From positions 1,116,001 through 1,180,000 of the forward strand of contig JAIXWY010000011.1 in NCBI GenBank assembly GCA_027490995.1: a DNA stretch of 64,000 nucleotides, written 5' to 3'. Shown here one piece after another: positions 36,688 to 45,372 of the stretch (the first letter of the stretch is position 1; each line of letters opens with the position of its first letter). The notes beneath the pieces were generated by a model that had not been told where the DNA came from, made no database searches, and saw only the letters and a program-made list of their open reading frames with translations. The DNA is from Opitutaceae bacterium (GTDB lineage: Bacteria; Verrucomicrobiota; Verrucomicrobiia; Opitutales; Opitutaceae). The position numbers were made by a program, and so were the translations under genes.

Positions 36688-36806
36688 CGTGAAGAGCGGT
36701 CCAGACTCGGCGAGCCGCCGGGGGCGCGACAATCCGAATCCGCCATTAGTCTACCCCAGACCACGCGGCGGGACGGTGAGGGACGCCCTCCCGCCGGCGC
36801 TAGGGC

Positions 36807-38180
36807 TTACTCAGGTAGAGGCTTGCCCTTCGTTTCCGTGGCAAACCAAGCGAGCACGAGACCCACCGCATAGACCAGCGTGATAATCGCACCCGCCCGG
36901 GCATAATCGCCATCGAACGCCTGCATCAGCGCGCCCATCTGCAGCGCACCCGCGGCGGCGAGCACGCGGCCCGCGTTGAAGGCAATCCCTTGGCCGGTCG
37001 CGCGTACCCGTGTCGGGAAAAGCTCCGGCAGATAGAGCGGGAACCATCCGTAAAACGCCGCGGTGACTCCGCCGACGAGGAACGTGATCGCGACGAAGCG
37101 GAAGTCATACACGATCGTCCCGCGGAACAGCCAGGCGCAGACTCCGAGTGAAAGTAGACAGAGGACAAAGTAAGCGGTGCGGCGGCGGAAGAAGCCGCCG
37201 AGCCAGCCGCCGAGGAAGCAACCGACGATCGCGCCGACCGACGAACTCACCTGCGTGTAGGCCTTGGCGCGGTAGTCCTTGATCTCCTTCGCGCGCTGCA
37301 CGACCTCCGGCGATGTCGCCGTGAGTGCGGCCGCACCCGGCGCGGCCGCCGCGGTCTTCTCCGCAAGCGCCGCGGTCACCGACTGCTTCTGCGCCATCTG
37401 ATCCGCCCAGAGCGGCAGCCACTGCACCGAACCCCAGGTTCCGATCAGCGCCACCGAGGCCAACAAGGTGGCAAAGAGGGTGGTCTTGAGCATCGGGGGA
37501 CGCATGACCTCGCTCAGCGGCTTGACCTTCTGCGCGCCCTTTTGCGTTTCCTCCCAACGTTCAGACTCCGGAACGTGCAAGCGGATGAAGAAGGTCAGGA
37601 ACGCCGGTGCGGCACCGACCAGCGCCACCCAGCGCCACGAATCGGTCGTGACTTGGAAGAAGAGCCCGATCACCGCAATCAGCGCGAAGCCTACGTTCGC
37701 CGCGCCGCCGATCACGCCGGCAAGCAGCGGGCGATGCTTTTCCGGCCACACCTCCATCACCAAGGCTACGCCCAGCGACCATTCACCGCCCATGCCCAAT
37801 GCCGCAATGAAGCGGGTGACCAGCAGGTGCCACGGCTCCGAGGCGAAGTAGACGAGACCCGTGAACAACGAATAACACAGAATGCTCAGCGCCATCGCAC
37901 GCACGCGGCCGATTCGGTCGCCCAGCCAACCGAACACCACGCCACCCGCAGCGGCACCCAGCAGGAAGGCCGCGGTGACGTAGCCCATCCAGACGCCGAC
38001 GAACGCGTCAGTCGCGACGAGCCCTTGCTGCATCTGCATCTCTTGGAGCGCTGGGCGCGCGATCAGCGGGAAGATGCCCATTTCAAGGCCATCAAACATC
38101 CAGCCAAGAAACGCGGTGGTCAGGACGGCCACCAGGCGTCGATTCGACACCGCGGGCCGCGGGGAGTGTGGGGTTTGCAT
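36807..38180 (-). CDS. Major facilitator superfamily transporter
   Basis: A 457-residue transporter with twelve predicted helices. The first helix region GWMFDGLEMGIFPL, the loop motif GWLGDRIGRVRAMAL between helices 2 and 3, and LHVPESERWEET after helix 6 are typical of the sugar/organic-acid:proton symporter groups (NanT/aromatic-acid-like). A soluble loop rich in Ala and Lys (about 260-305, QKSVTAALAEKTAAAAPG) lies between helices 7 and 8. The ATG at 38180 gives MQTPHSPRPAV just before the first helix. The substrate cannot be read; neighbours (mpl, GDSL esterase) do not decide it. MFS membership is certain. Confidence 0.9.
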   Translation of the reverse strand: MQTPHSPRPAVSNRRLVAVLTTAFLGWMFDGLEMGIFPLIARPALQEMQMQQGLVATDAFVGVWMGYVTAAFLLGAAAGGVVFGWLGDRIGRVRAMALSILCYSLFTGLVYFASEPWHLLVTRFIAALGMGGEWSLGVALVMEVWPEKHRPLLAGVIGGAANVGFALIAVIGLFFQVTTDSWRWVALVGAAPAFLTFFIRLHVPESERWEETQKGAQKVKPLSEVMRPPMLKTTLFATLLASVALIGTWGSVQWLPLWADQMAQKQSVTAALAEKTAAAAPGAAALTATSPEVVQRAKEIKDYRAKAYTQVSSSVGAIVGCFLGGWLGGFFRRRTAYFVLCLLSLGVCAWLFRGTIVYDFRFVAITFLVGGVTAAFYGWFPLYLPELFPTRVRATGQGIAFNAGRVLAAAGALQMGALMQAFDGDYARAGAIITLVYAVGLVLAWFATETKGKPLPE

Positions 38181-38344
38181 GCGGGTAAAAACGAGAGGTA
38201 CGCCGACCAACCGCCGAACCCTCAGGGTCCGGCGCGGGCGCACGCGACAAGAGGCCAAATCCCCTTTCCGAGGCAAGACTAACCGCGTTGACGGCGGTCC
38301 CGCGCTTGCGCCGAACGTCCCGCTTCCCAAGCGTCTGCCCCGCC

Positions 38345-39115
38345 ATGCCCCTCCCCCGCCTCCAGCCCCGCCGTCTTTCTTTCCTCGCCCTGCTGGTGAC
38401 CCTGATGATCCCTCTCTCCGCTTCCAGCCTCGACCCAACGGGGTTGCGCTTTCCCCTCCCCGCCACCGACGAGGGGCTCCCAGGCGCCGGTCCACTCCGG
38501 CGGATGGACTGGTTTCAAAAGCTCTGGAACGAACGACGCTCGGCCTGGGCAACGCACGCCGTCCGCGATCGCGGCGCAGTGGTGTTTCTCGGTGACTCGA
38601 TCACCCAGGGCTGGGAAGCCGGGCTACCCGCCGCGTTTCCCGAGCTACGGATCGCCAACCGCGGCATCAGCGGCGACACGACCCGCGGCGTTCTCCTGCG
38701 CCTTCAAGACGACGTTATTGCCCTCCAGCCTCGAGCCGTGGTCATGCTCATCGGCACCAACGATCTCGAGGAGAAGGCCGCACCCGAGATCATCGCCGGC
38801 AACCTGGCCCTGATCCTCGACGCGCTGCACGCCCACAATCCGGCACTGCCGGTGGTGCTCTGCCGCGTCTTCCCCAGCTCCGCCACGATGCGACGCCCCA
38901 GCGCACAGATCCGCCGCATCAATGCGCTTTACGATGAAGTCGCCCGCACTCGTCAGCAGGTGACCGTGGTCGACACCTGGTCGATTTTCGCCGACGCGCA
39001 AGGGGACGCCCGCCTCGCCGAGTTCCCCGATCTACTCCACCCGAACGAACGCGGCTACGAGCAGTGGGCCCGCGCACTGCGTCCGGCTCTCCAGCAAGTG
39101 GGGCTGCTGCGGTAA
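38345..39115 (+). CDS. Secreted GDSL-family (SGNH) esterase
   Basis: A 256-residue SGNH hydrolase with a signal peptide (residues 10-27, RLSFLALLVTLMIPLSAS). Block I is VFLGDSITQGW with catalytic Ser, block II has the oxyanion Gly in NRGISGDTTRG, block III is LIGTNDLEE, and block V supplies Asp and His in DLLHPNERG. This pattern resembles acetylhydrolases and rhamnogalacturonan/carbohydrate esterases found in polysaccharide-degrading Verrucomicrobia. The start at 38345 gives MPLPRLQPRR; the frame is open upstream. It lies divergent from the MFS gene and ends 22 bases from the convergent metallo-beta-lactamase gene. Ester substrate unknown. Confidence 0.9.
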   Translation: MPLPRLQPRRLSFLALLVTLMIPLSASSLDPTGLRFPLPATDEGLPGAGPLRRMDWFQKLWNERRSAWATHAVRDRGAVVFLGDSITQGWEAGLPAAFPELRIANRGISGDTTRGVLLRLQDDVIALQPRAVVMLIGTNDLEEKAAPEIIAGNLALILDALHAHNPALPVVLCRVFPSSATMRRPSAQIRRINALYDEVARTRQQVTVVDTWSIFADAQGDARLAEFPDLLHPNERGYEQWARALRPALQQVGLLR

Positions 39116-39137
39116 CCCGAACGGGACCGCCCCCGGT

Positions 39138-40151
39138 TCAGGAGCCCCAACTCCAACGCTCCGGCTCCCAGCGGTGGCCGCCGGCCCGCGGGAGGATGCG
39201 ACCGATGCCCGGCCACGGGAGATGGAATCCATACGTCCGCTCCCGCGAGCTTGCGAGCTCGGCAAACACGCGCCGCCGCGTCGCCACCGCCTGCTCGGGC
39301 TCATGGTCAAATTCGATGAACCACGTCGGATCCGCGAACATCAGAAGGTGATGGTGCGCGACGTCCATGATGTGCAGCAGCGACTCGTCGCCCTCCCGAA
39401 TCCGGAGCATTGCGTGGCCCGCCGTATGCCCAGGCGCCGACACCATCGTCACGGCCCCACCCAGCACCGCATCTCCATCCCGGTGAAGCTGTAGATTCGG
39501 GGCCAGCACATCCAACGCCGCACGCACGTCGTTCGTCAGTTTGGCCGTGTTGTCCCGCCGCAGCGAACGGCTGAAATCCGGCTTCTCACCGCGCCAGAAG
39601 TCTACCTCCGCACGCAGTACGCGCACCGCCGCATTAGGAAACGTCGGCTTTCCCGCCGTGACGAATCCACCGATGTGATCGGAGTGTCCGTGACTGATGA
39701 ATGCCTGCGTCACGTCTTCCGGCCGAATGCCAATCGAAGCCAACCCGTCCGCAAGCCAACCCAGATTAGGATTCGGCCGCTGGCCGAACCCGGCATCACA
39801 CACCACCACCTCGCGGCCAATGCGCAGGACGAGTACGTTGACGTACAGGGCGAAGCCATCGAGGCGCTCTCCGTGTGCCGCCAGTTCCTCAAACATCCGC
39901 GGCCGCTCCTCGGGCGGATGCATCTTGTCCAAGCGGTCGCTGAAGAGCGCATGGCCATCGCTGATCGACCACGCCTCGATGGAGCCGATCCGGAACGGAT
40001 AGACGAACGGCTTGCCAGGCGTTTTTGGAGCAAGCGAAGCCGATCGATTCACTGGCGACGGAGTCGCCACCGCGGAGGCCTGCGCGGTCGGCAGCGCCGC
40101 AATTCCCAGCGCAGACGCACCCAAGAACCGGCGACGGGAGAAGGTAGCCAT
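39138..40151 (-). CDS. Tat-exported metallo-beta-lactamase-fold hydrolase
   Basis: A 337-residue protein with a Tat-type signal (SRRRFLGASALGIAAL). The MBL zinc motif SHGHSDHIGG is at about residues 156-165, and the downstream HTAGH and HIMDVAHHHLL supply the other metal-binding residues. The pattern and length resemble the quorum-quenching lactonase / PNGM-1-like secreted MBL group rather than class B beta-lactamases. It may hydrolyse an ester, lactone or sulfate in the periplasm. The ATG at 40151 gives MATFSRRRF; longer forms lack support. It is divergent from the cytochrome b562-like gene. Activity is not deducible. Confidence 0.88.
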   Translation of the reverse strand: MATFSRRRFLGASALGIAALPTAQASAVATPSPVNRSASLAPKTPGKPFVYPFRIGSIEAWSISDGHALFSDRLDKMHPPEERPRMFEELAAHGERLDGFALYVNVLVLRIGREVVVCDAGFGQRPNPNLGWLADGLASIGIRPEDVTQAFISHGHSDHIGGFVTAGKPTFPNAAVRVLRAEVDFWRGEKPDFSRSLRRDNTAKLTNDVRAALDVLAPNLQLHRDGDAVLGGAVTMVSAPGHTAGHAMLRIREGDESLLHIMDVAHHHLLMFADPTWFIEFDHEPEQAVATRRRVFAELASSRERTYGFHLPWPGIGRILPRAGGHRWEPERWSWGS

Positions 40152-40330
40152 GCGCCGAGATTGCGCCGACGCTGCCGCGACCGCGAGCGCGGAAAACGCC
40201 GTCGCAGCCACAGGTGACACCACCCCCTCCCGATCCGCCAACACTCACCCCGGAAGTCGTGCAATTCCAACCTTGCGCCATGCCGGAACCCACACTCACT
40301 TTCCCTGTCTTTCTGACGTCTTTCTCCTCC

Positions 40331-40786
40331 ATGAACTCCCTCCTCAAACGAGCCCTCCTCCTCATCGTCACGCTCTCCGTCATCACCCCCGTACTGCCGC
40401 CGCTCCACGCCAGCGCGGGCGGTAAGCACTCCGAGCTCGAGGACGCGATGGAAAAGATGAACGGCGCCTACCGCAAACTGCGCCGCCAAGTGGCCGATCC
40501 CACCAAGAACGCCAACTCGCTGGAGCTCGTCGCCAATCTCCGCGCCGCCTCCGAGAAATCCGTCGATCTGGCGCCGAAGCTCGCCGCCGAGCGTCCGGAA
40601 GCAGAACGCCCCGCCTTCATCGCCGCCTACAAGAAGCAGATGCAGGAGTTCGTCGCGGCTCTCGCCCCGCTCGAGGCCGCACTCAAGGCCAACAACAACG
40701 CCGAGGCCGAGAAGATCGTCGCCGATCTCGGCGCCCGCCAGAAGCAGGGCCACAAGGACTTCAAGAAGCAGGAAAAGAAGGGCTGA
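40331..40786 (+). CDS. Cytochrome b562-like periplasmic four-helix protein
   Basis: A 151-residue protein with a signal peptide (residues 1-28, LLKRALLLIVTLSVITPVLP) and a charged all-helical body. The N-terminal helix LEDAMEKMNGAYRKL aligns with LEDNMETLN of E. coli cytochrome b562, placing Met of EDAM at the axial Met position; the last helix RQKQGHKDFKKQ supplies a His matching the axial His (RNAYHQKY). Intervening spacing and length of about 120 residues also fit, so it may bind heme b non-covalently as an electron carrier. I see no CXXCH. A strong hairpin follows the stop at 40822-40860. Heme binding is inferred from two residues and helix pattern. Confidence 0.65.
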   Translation: MNSLLKRALLLIVTLSVITPVLPPLHASAGGKHSELEDAMEKMNGAYRKLRRQVADPTKNANSLELVANLRAASEKSVDLAPKLAAERPEAERPAFIAAYKKQMQEFVAALAPLEAALKANNNAEAEKIVADLGARQKQGHKDFKKQEKKG

Positions 40787-40821
40787 GCCCAACGTCTCCC
40801 GATCTTCCTCGGGTGACCTGA

Positions 40822-40860
40822 AACAGGCCGCGCCGGCTCACTCGAGCCGCGCGGCCTGTT
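40822..40860 (+). terminator. Strong stem-loop after the cytochrome b562-like gene
   Basis: AACAGGCCGCGC...GCGCGGCCTGTT forms a stem of about 16 base pairs with one bulge and a short loop, starting 36 bases after the stop codon. There is no long T-run, so it may act as an intrinsic or Rho-assisted terminator. The pairing is read directly from the sequence. Confidence 0.6.
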
Positions 40861-41039
40861 CCGTTTGCTCGGGGTTCGCCCCCGTCCACCGACGCCCGGC
40901 GCGCCACTCGCTCCGCGTGGCCCGCTTCCGCAGCCTGCCGCCTCTCACATTCGCAGGAAGCCTGCGCACGCCACCCCGTCCGTAGCCACGACCTGCACCG
41001 TAGCGCGTGGGTGACGATTCCCCGGTGACAGCGCCACCC

Positions 41040-42083
41040 TCAGCGGCCGAGCTGTTCCAACACCCGCTGCGTCACCGCCCGCACAATCGACTCGATTTGC
41101 GGCTCCGTGAGCGCCGCTAACGAGCCCTTCACTTTTCCCACGCTCGACCCCGCCGGAGCCGCCTCCACGCTAAAGTCCGCGGTGCCCGGAAGCTCCGAGG
41201 CCTCGAGACACGCCCGGCGATCCGCCATGCCCTGCCTCAAACGGCGCTCAATCAACTCCTTCGCCTGAAGGCCGGTAAAACGGGTCATCCCTCCACCCAT
41301 CCCCGTCGCAATCCAAATCATGCGGCAATACGCGTCGATGTTCTCCATCTTCCAACAGGCGTCCTCCACGTCATTACCCCACACGATCACACCGTGGTTT
41401 CTCATCAGGACCGCTTGATGGTCGCGCCCCGCTTCACCCACGATGTCCGCATACGCCTGAGTGCCCGGCATGTGGTACTCAGCGACCCCAATCTCACCCA
41501 GAAAGATCTCCACCTCAGGAATGAGGTACTGAGGGATGCTCCCTTTCCATAGCGCAAACGCGGTCGCGTGCGGCGGGTGCGCATGCACGCACGCTTTCGC
41601 CGCCGGTTGCCGCTTCATGATCCCAAAGTGCGTCAGCGCCTCACTCGTAGCTCGACGCACGCCCGCCAGCTGACGCCCTTCAAGGTCGACCAGGCACACG
41701 TCCTCCGGCTTCATGAAGCCTTTGCAGATCAGCGTGGCCGTACAGAGAGCCAAGTTATCACCCACCCGGATCGTGATGTTGCCGCCGTTTCCATCCGTAT
41801 ACTCCCGCTGCCAAAGCCGACGGCCCATGTCGCAGATGCGCTCCTTCAGCGTCTCGATCGGTGCCGACCGAAAAAACGCCTCCCGCTCCGCCGGAGTCTT
41901 TGGATCCGCTCCTGGCGTCCAGTAAAACGCGAGATCCGGCGTCGAGGGAACAGGCATCCCCGCCGACTCACCTTCAACCACGCCCCCTGACCCACCAGAG
42001 CCTACTCCGGTCAACCCAGGCTGGGCGGTCACGGGACCCCATCTGGCCGAATCATCCGGGGAACGAAAAGCGGCGTGTGACAT
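41040..42083 (-). CDS. Class II sugar-phosphate aldolase with microcompartment-type C-terminal tail
   Basis: A 347-residue protein whose core (about 75-270) is a class II aldolase/adducin domain of the L-fuculose/L-rhamnulose-phosphate type. Motifs are NGGNITIRVGDN, ATSEALTHFGIM, CVHAHPPHATAFA (zinc His pair), EVEIFLGEIGVAEYHMPG and RNHGVIVWGN. It is longer than fuculose aldolase (about 215). The N-terminal 42 residues are Gly/Ser-rich, and an ATG at 41957 (MPVPSTPDLAFYW) is a plausible true start. After the core a linker leads to LTEPQIESIVRAVTQRVLEQ, an amphipathic helix like the encapsulation peptides that target enzymes into bacterial microcompartments. A DeoR regulator is divergent. No shell-protein gene lies in the window. 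Targeting is inferred. Confidence 0.83.
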   Translation of the reverse strand: MSHAAFRSPDDSARWGPVTAQPGLTGVGSGGSGGVVEGESAGMPVPSTPDLAFYWTPGADPKTPAEREAFFRSAPIETLKERICDMGRRLWQREYTDGNGGNITIRVGDNLALCTATLICKGFMKPEDVCLVDLEGRQLAGVRRATSEALTHFGIMKRQPAAKACVHAHPPHATAFALWKGSIPQYLIPEVEIFLGEIGVAEYHMPGTQAYADIVGEAGRDHQAVLMRNHGVIVWGNDVEDACWKMENIDAYCRMIWIATGMGGGMTRFTGLQAKELIERRLRQGMADRRACLEASELPGTADFSVEAAPAGSSVGKVKGSLAALTEPQIESIVRAVTQRVLEQLGR

Positions 42084-42188
42084 AAGAGGAGGCGATGACG
42101 CGCAACCGCTAGGGCGCTTGAAAGCGGCTCAGGAGTCAAGGGAAGCGTTGCAAAATCTTCCATAATCTATCATTTAACGTCAGAAACG

Positions 42189-42953
42189 ATGCAACCCGAG
42201 GAACGCCAAGCCCGGCTCGAAGCCTACCTTTTAAGGTCGGAATTCGCTTCTTTGGAAGAACTTGCGCAGTTTTCTGGGGCGTCGATCTCGACGATACGCC
42301 GCGATCTGGCGCTCCTGGAGCAGGGCCAGCGGATCCGCCGGACGCACGGTGGGGCGCGTTCGCTGCAACCGCCGAAGACGGACGAGTTCGTCTTCAACGT
42401 GCGGGATACGCATCAGGTCGCCGAAAAAGAGGCGATCGGCGCCGCCTGCGCCGCATTGGTGCAGCCGGGGCAGACGGTCATCGTCGACAGCGGCACCACG
42501 TGCTTCCATGTCGCCCGCCACCTCGGCGAGCGGGTCGGTCAGATCATCACCAACTCGCTGCCGGTGGCCAATCTGTTCTCCGGGTCCAGTCGTCTGGAGG
42601 TACACCTTTCAGGGGGCGTAATCTACCCCCGGCTGGGCACGTTGGTGGGTCCCTACGCCACCGAGACATTCACCCGCGCCCACGCCGATGTCGCGCTGCT
42701 GAGCGCGAGCGGTATCGCAGAGGACGGTATCTACAGTTCGCACGCGCTGATCGTCGACATCCAGCGGGCGATGATCGCCGGTTCTGGTCGCGTCATCTTT
42801 TGCCTCGATCACACCAAGTTCGGCCGACGGTCCACGTTCTTCCTCAGTGATTTCTCCAGCGTCGATGTGATCGTCACCGACGCCAGCGCTCCCGCCGATC
42901 TGGTCGCGGGGCTGCGTCGCCAGGGCCTCGAGGTCATCGTGGCGGGCAACTGA
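42189..42953 (+). CDS. DeoR-family transcriptional regulator
   Basis: A 254-residue DeoR-type sugar regulator. Residues 1-58 form the winged helix-turn-helix (ERQARLEAYLL, SLEELAQFSGASISTIRRDL, IRRTHGGA). The C-terminal ribose-isomerase-like effector domain has IVDSGTTCFHVARHL and LSGGVIYPRLGTLVGP, DVALLSASGIAEDGIYSS, and the DHTKFGR motif. It is divergent from the class II aldolase gene across 105 bases that include an AT-rich stretch (42148-42180), so it most likely represses the aldolase gene until a phosphorylated sugar binds. DeoR-type regulators accompany aldolases of fucose/rhamnose degradation in Planctomycetes and Verrucomicrobia. Effector identity is inferred. Confidence 0.92.
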   Translation: MQPEERQARLEAYLLRSEFASLEELAQFSGASISTIRRDLALLEQGQRIRRTHGGARSLQPPKTDEFVFNVRDTHQVAEKEAIGAACAALVQPGQTVIVDSGTTCFHVARHLGERVGQIITNSLPVANLFSGSSRLEVHLSGGVIYPRLGTLVGPYATETFTRAHADVALLSASGIAEDGIYSSHALIVDIQRAMIAGSGRVIFCLDHTKFGRRSTFFLSDFSSVDVIVTDASAPADLVAGLRRQGLEVIVAGN

Positions 42954-43025
42954 CCACCACGCGGCGCTTCCCGCTGCAATGGACCGGACGTCTCTGCGGT
43001 CAGGCGATCCCGCGCCGCCACGCCA

Positions 43026-43697
43026 TCACACGGGCGCGGCAAAGGGTTCACCGGACGCCACGGCGGCCAGAGCCGACCGGTATTGGGGCTCAAATTCGTC
43101 GAGCTGGGAGACCGCAAGTCCGAGGTTTCGGATCAAACCGTCCTTCAAGCCGTAGATCCAGCCGTGGACCGTCAGCTGCTGGCCCCGCAACCACGCGTCT
43201 CGCACGATGGTCGTCTGGCAGACGTTACTCACCTGCTCCACGACGTTGAGTTCACAGAGGCGGTTCGTCCGCAGAGAATCTCCCGACAACGAGTGGAGGC
43301 AGTCTCGGTGCTTCTCTCCCACATCCTGAATGTGCCGCAGCCAGTTGTCCGCTAATCCGATCCGGTCGCAACGCACCGCCGCCCGCACGCCAGAACAGCC
43401 GTAGTGCCCGCAAACAATCACGTGCTTCACCTTCAGCACATCGACCGCGAACTGCATGACCGAAAGACAGTTGAGGTCGGTGTGCACCACGACATTCGCG
43501 ATGTTCCGGTGCACGAACAACTCACCGGGCAGGAGATTCACGATCTCGTTGGCCGGCACCCGGCTGTCCGAGCAACCGATCCACAGGTACTCCGGGCTCT
43601 GTTGCCGCGAGAGCTTCAAGAAAAAATCCGGATCCCGCGCGCGCAGCCCGGCGGACCACGCCCGGTTCTGCTCGAAGAGATGATCTAGCACCTTCAT
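43026..43697 (-). CDS. can: Beta-class carbonic anhydrase
   Basis: A 223-residue enzyme that interconverts CO2 and bicarbonate. Zinc ligands and catalytic residues are in place: Cys42 and Asp44-Arg46 in CSDSR, His98 and Cys101 in CGHYGCSG, numbering that coincides with E. coli Can. HRNIANVV and the C-terminal VHGWIYGLKDGLI are also typical. It converges with the DeoR gene and lies 141 bases from the small gene at 43839. The upstream region on its strand has an AT-rich stretch with TTTACAATC near 43770 that could be a promoter. Confidence 0.95.
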   Translation of the reverse strand: MKVLDHLFEQNRAWSAGLRARDPDFFLKLSRQQSPEYLWIGCSDSRVPANEIVNLLPGELFVHRNIANVVVHTDLNCLSVMQFAVDVLKVKHVIVCGHYGCSGVRAAVRCDRIGLADNWLRHIQDVGEKHRDCLHSLSGDSLRTNRLCELNVVEQVSNVCQTTIVRDAWLRGQQLTVHGWIYGLKDGLIRNLGLAVSQLDEFEPQYRSALAAVASGEPFAAPV

Positions 43698-43838
43698 GAC
43701 GTGATGACCATCGTCGGGCCAGCTCCGTCATTGTCCACGGTAAATCTCGCCGAAATCTCCTAAAATGAACAGATTGTAAAAGGACTACCTCCGTCGACGG
43801 GTGCACCGCTCGTCGTCTCGGCGGGCCCGCCGCCGCCC

Positions 43839-44177
43839 CTAACCGTGGCGCGCGAACTCGGTCAGAAAACGATCCACGTTCCGGCCGGACACCTCGCCCT
43901 CGATCAGGCGCAGCAGACCGCGACGCCGCTGTTCCAGCCGCAGCGTGACTCCCCACTGCGCGGCCAAGCGTTCCAGCGCTCGGCTTCTTCGCCACTCCCA
44001 CAGCCAGCACGTCAGGCCAATCCGGATCGGAACGTCCGCAGAAGAAAGAGCAGGAGACAAACGACTCACGAAGTCCGTGAAGCGATTCCCACGCCAATCC
44101 AACTCACCGAACCGATTTTGCGCAAATTTCGCCGAGCTGAAGCAAAGGCCGCACGCCGTCGGCTCATTTTTGCGCAC
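43839..44177 (-). CDS. Hypothetical small protein
   Basis: A frame of 112 codons starting with GTG, on the same strand as, and 27 bases after, the ThuA gene. The C-terminal two thirds (IGLTCWLWEWRRSRALERLA to RNVDRFLTEFARHG) look like a real charged helical protein and have the high third-position GC of neighbouring genes. The first 50 residues are lower in GC and less convincing, so the true start may be internal. I recognise no domain or motif. It may be a small cytosolic protein or a chance frame. Confidence 0.4.
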   Translation of the reverse strand: MRKNEPTACGLCFSSAKFAQNRFGELDWRGNRFTDFVSRLSPALSSADVPIRIGLTCWLWEWRRSRALERLAAQWGVTLRLEQRRRGLLRLIEGEVSGRNVDRFLTEFARHG

Positions 44178-44204
44178 GGCGTCCGCGCCGGTGGTCAGGA
44201 TCGC

Positions 44205-45167
44205 TCACTCCGAGCGGACCGGCTTGGTCGCCGCGGGTGCGCTCGGAGCAGCCGGCCGGGGGGGCTTTTCGTCGAGGTTCTGATGGATCTCGATGTCACT
44301 GACCGGCTCCGAGTCGATGCCGCCCGCCGGCACGTCGAGTTTCGCCAGCCAAACCAACGCGTTGAGGATGAGGCGACGCTGGTCATCGTTCTGCCAGTTG
44401 AGGTGGAAGTGTCCCCCGGTAAAGCCGAGTCCGCGGCCTCCATCCGGCCGCTCGACCGCCCAAAGCGTCGTCTCCGGGCGCCCCTTGTCCGCCTGAATGT
44501 GCGGGTACGGTCCCTTGGGGCTGACGTACGGGCCGTCGCGGACAGCGTCGGAGGGAGTGGCCACAAGGATATCCGCCACGCCCTCCTTCCCGTCGCGGAA
44601 GCGCATGTTGAAATACCACTCGTCCTTGGTGCGGAAGGGACGCACTCCCCGGGTGATCGGATGCACGGGCAACTCATGGTACTCGGCCTCCCAGATGGGA
44701 TTACAGGAAAAGTGAGTCTCGTAATACCCGCCGATCCACGCCTTCCACTCCGCACCACCGGCACCGGCTGGCACCTCGACGGCGTAGTGGGCGCAGCCGA
44801 GGCTGACTCCGCGCGCCATCAGCCCACGCAGAAACTCGCGCCGCTCGCCCCGCAGGGCCAAATGGTTCGCCCCGCCATCGGAGTAAATGAAGATGGCATC
44901 CGCTCCTTCGAAGACGGAAAAGTCGTCGACGCGCTCGCCGTTCACCATGCGCGTGGGCCATCCTTGGGTGATCAGAACGGTGCGCAAACCGGGCACCTTC
45001 TCGAGTCGCTTCTGCAGCAGCATCGATCCCGCGCGGAACTCATGCATCAGCGGAGGGTGGCTCGCCGGGCCGGCAATCATCACGAGCTTCCGTTCTACCG
45101 GGGCCGCCCACGCAAGCGGAGCGAGAAACCAAATCAACAGGGACCAACGGCCAAGCGTTCGTTTCAT
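44205..45167 (-). CDS. Secreted ThuA-like domain protein
   Basis: A 320-residue protein with a signal peptide (LGRWSLLIWFLAPLAWA) and a ThuA/glutamine-amidotransferase-like domain. Recognisable parts are IAGPASHPPLMHEFRAGSM, ADAIFIYSDGGANH, GVSLGCAHYAVEVPAG and GFTGGHFHLNWQNDDQRR. The tail from about residue 285 is Pro/Ala/Lys-rich and disordered. ThuA-type proteins are common beside Gfo/Idh/MocA oxidoreductases in Planctomycetes and Verrucomicrobia, where they are thought to act in sugar catabolism. The gene is divergent from such an oxidoreductase at 45373. Family is well supported; enzymatic activity is not known. Confidence 0.85.
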   Translation of the reverse strand: MKRTLGRWSLLIWFLAPLAWAAPVERKLVMIAGPASHPPLMHEFRAGSMLLQKRLEKVPGLRTVLITQGWPTRMVNGERVDDFSVFEGADAIFIYSDGGANHLALRGERREFLRGLMARGVSLGCAHYAVEVPAGAGGAEWKAWIGGYYETHFSCNPIWEAEYHELPVHPITRGVRPFRTKDEWYFNMRFRDGKEGVADILVATPSDAVRDGPYVSPKGPYPHIQADKGRPETTLWAVERPDGGRGLGFTGGHFHLNWQNDDQRRLILNALVWLAKLDVPAGGIDSEPVSDIEIHQNLDEKPPRPAAPSAPAATKPVRSE

Positions 45168-45372
45168 AGGGGTAAAGGCGTGCCGCCTAGGTCGAGGCAA
45201 GGCTCGGGGTTGTCAAGTCCTGAGGGTCAACGTCAGCCACGTCGACCGTTTCCCCGACTTGCACCCGCGCCGCCGAGTGTGCATCACCCTGACGTATTCC
45301 CCGCGCCGGACCGCCCACGGTATCCCCAACTCTGCCACCTGATCCGTTCCCCCCGGATTCCCCTCTGTTTCC

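Noticed and set aside
37261-37420. Possible frame disruption in the MFS gene from its Ala/Lys-rich stretch
   Set aside because: The frame is intact and the helices resume; it is a long cytosolic loop rather than a frameshift.
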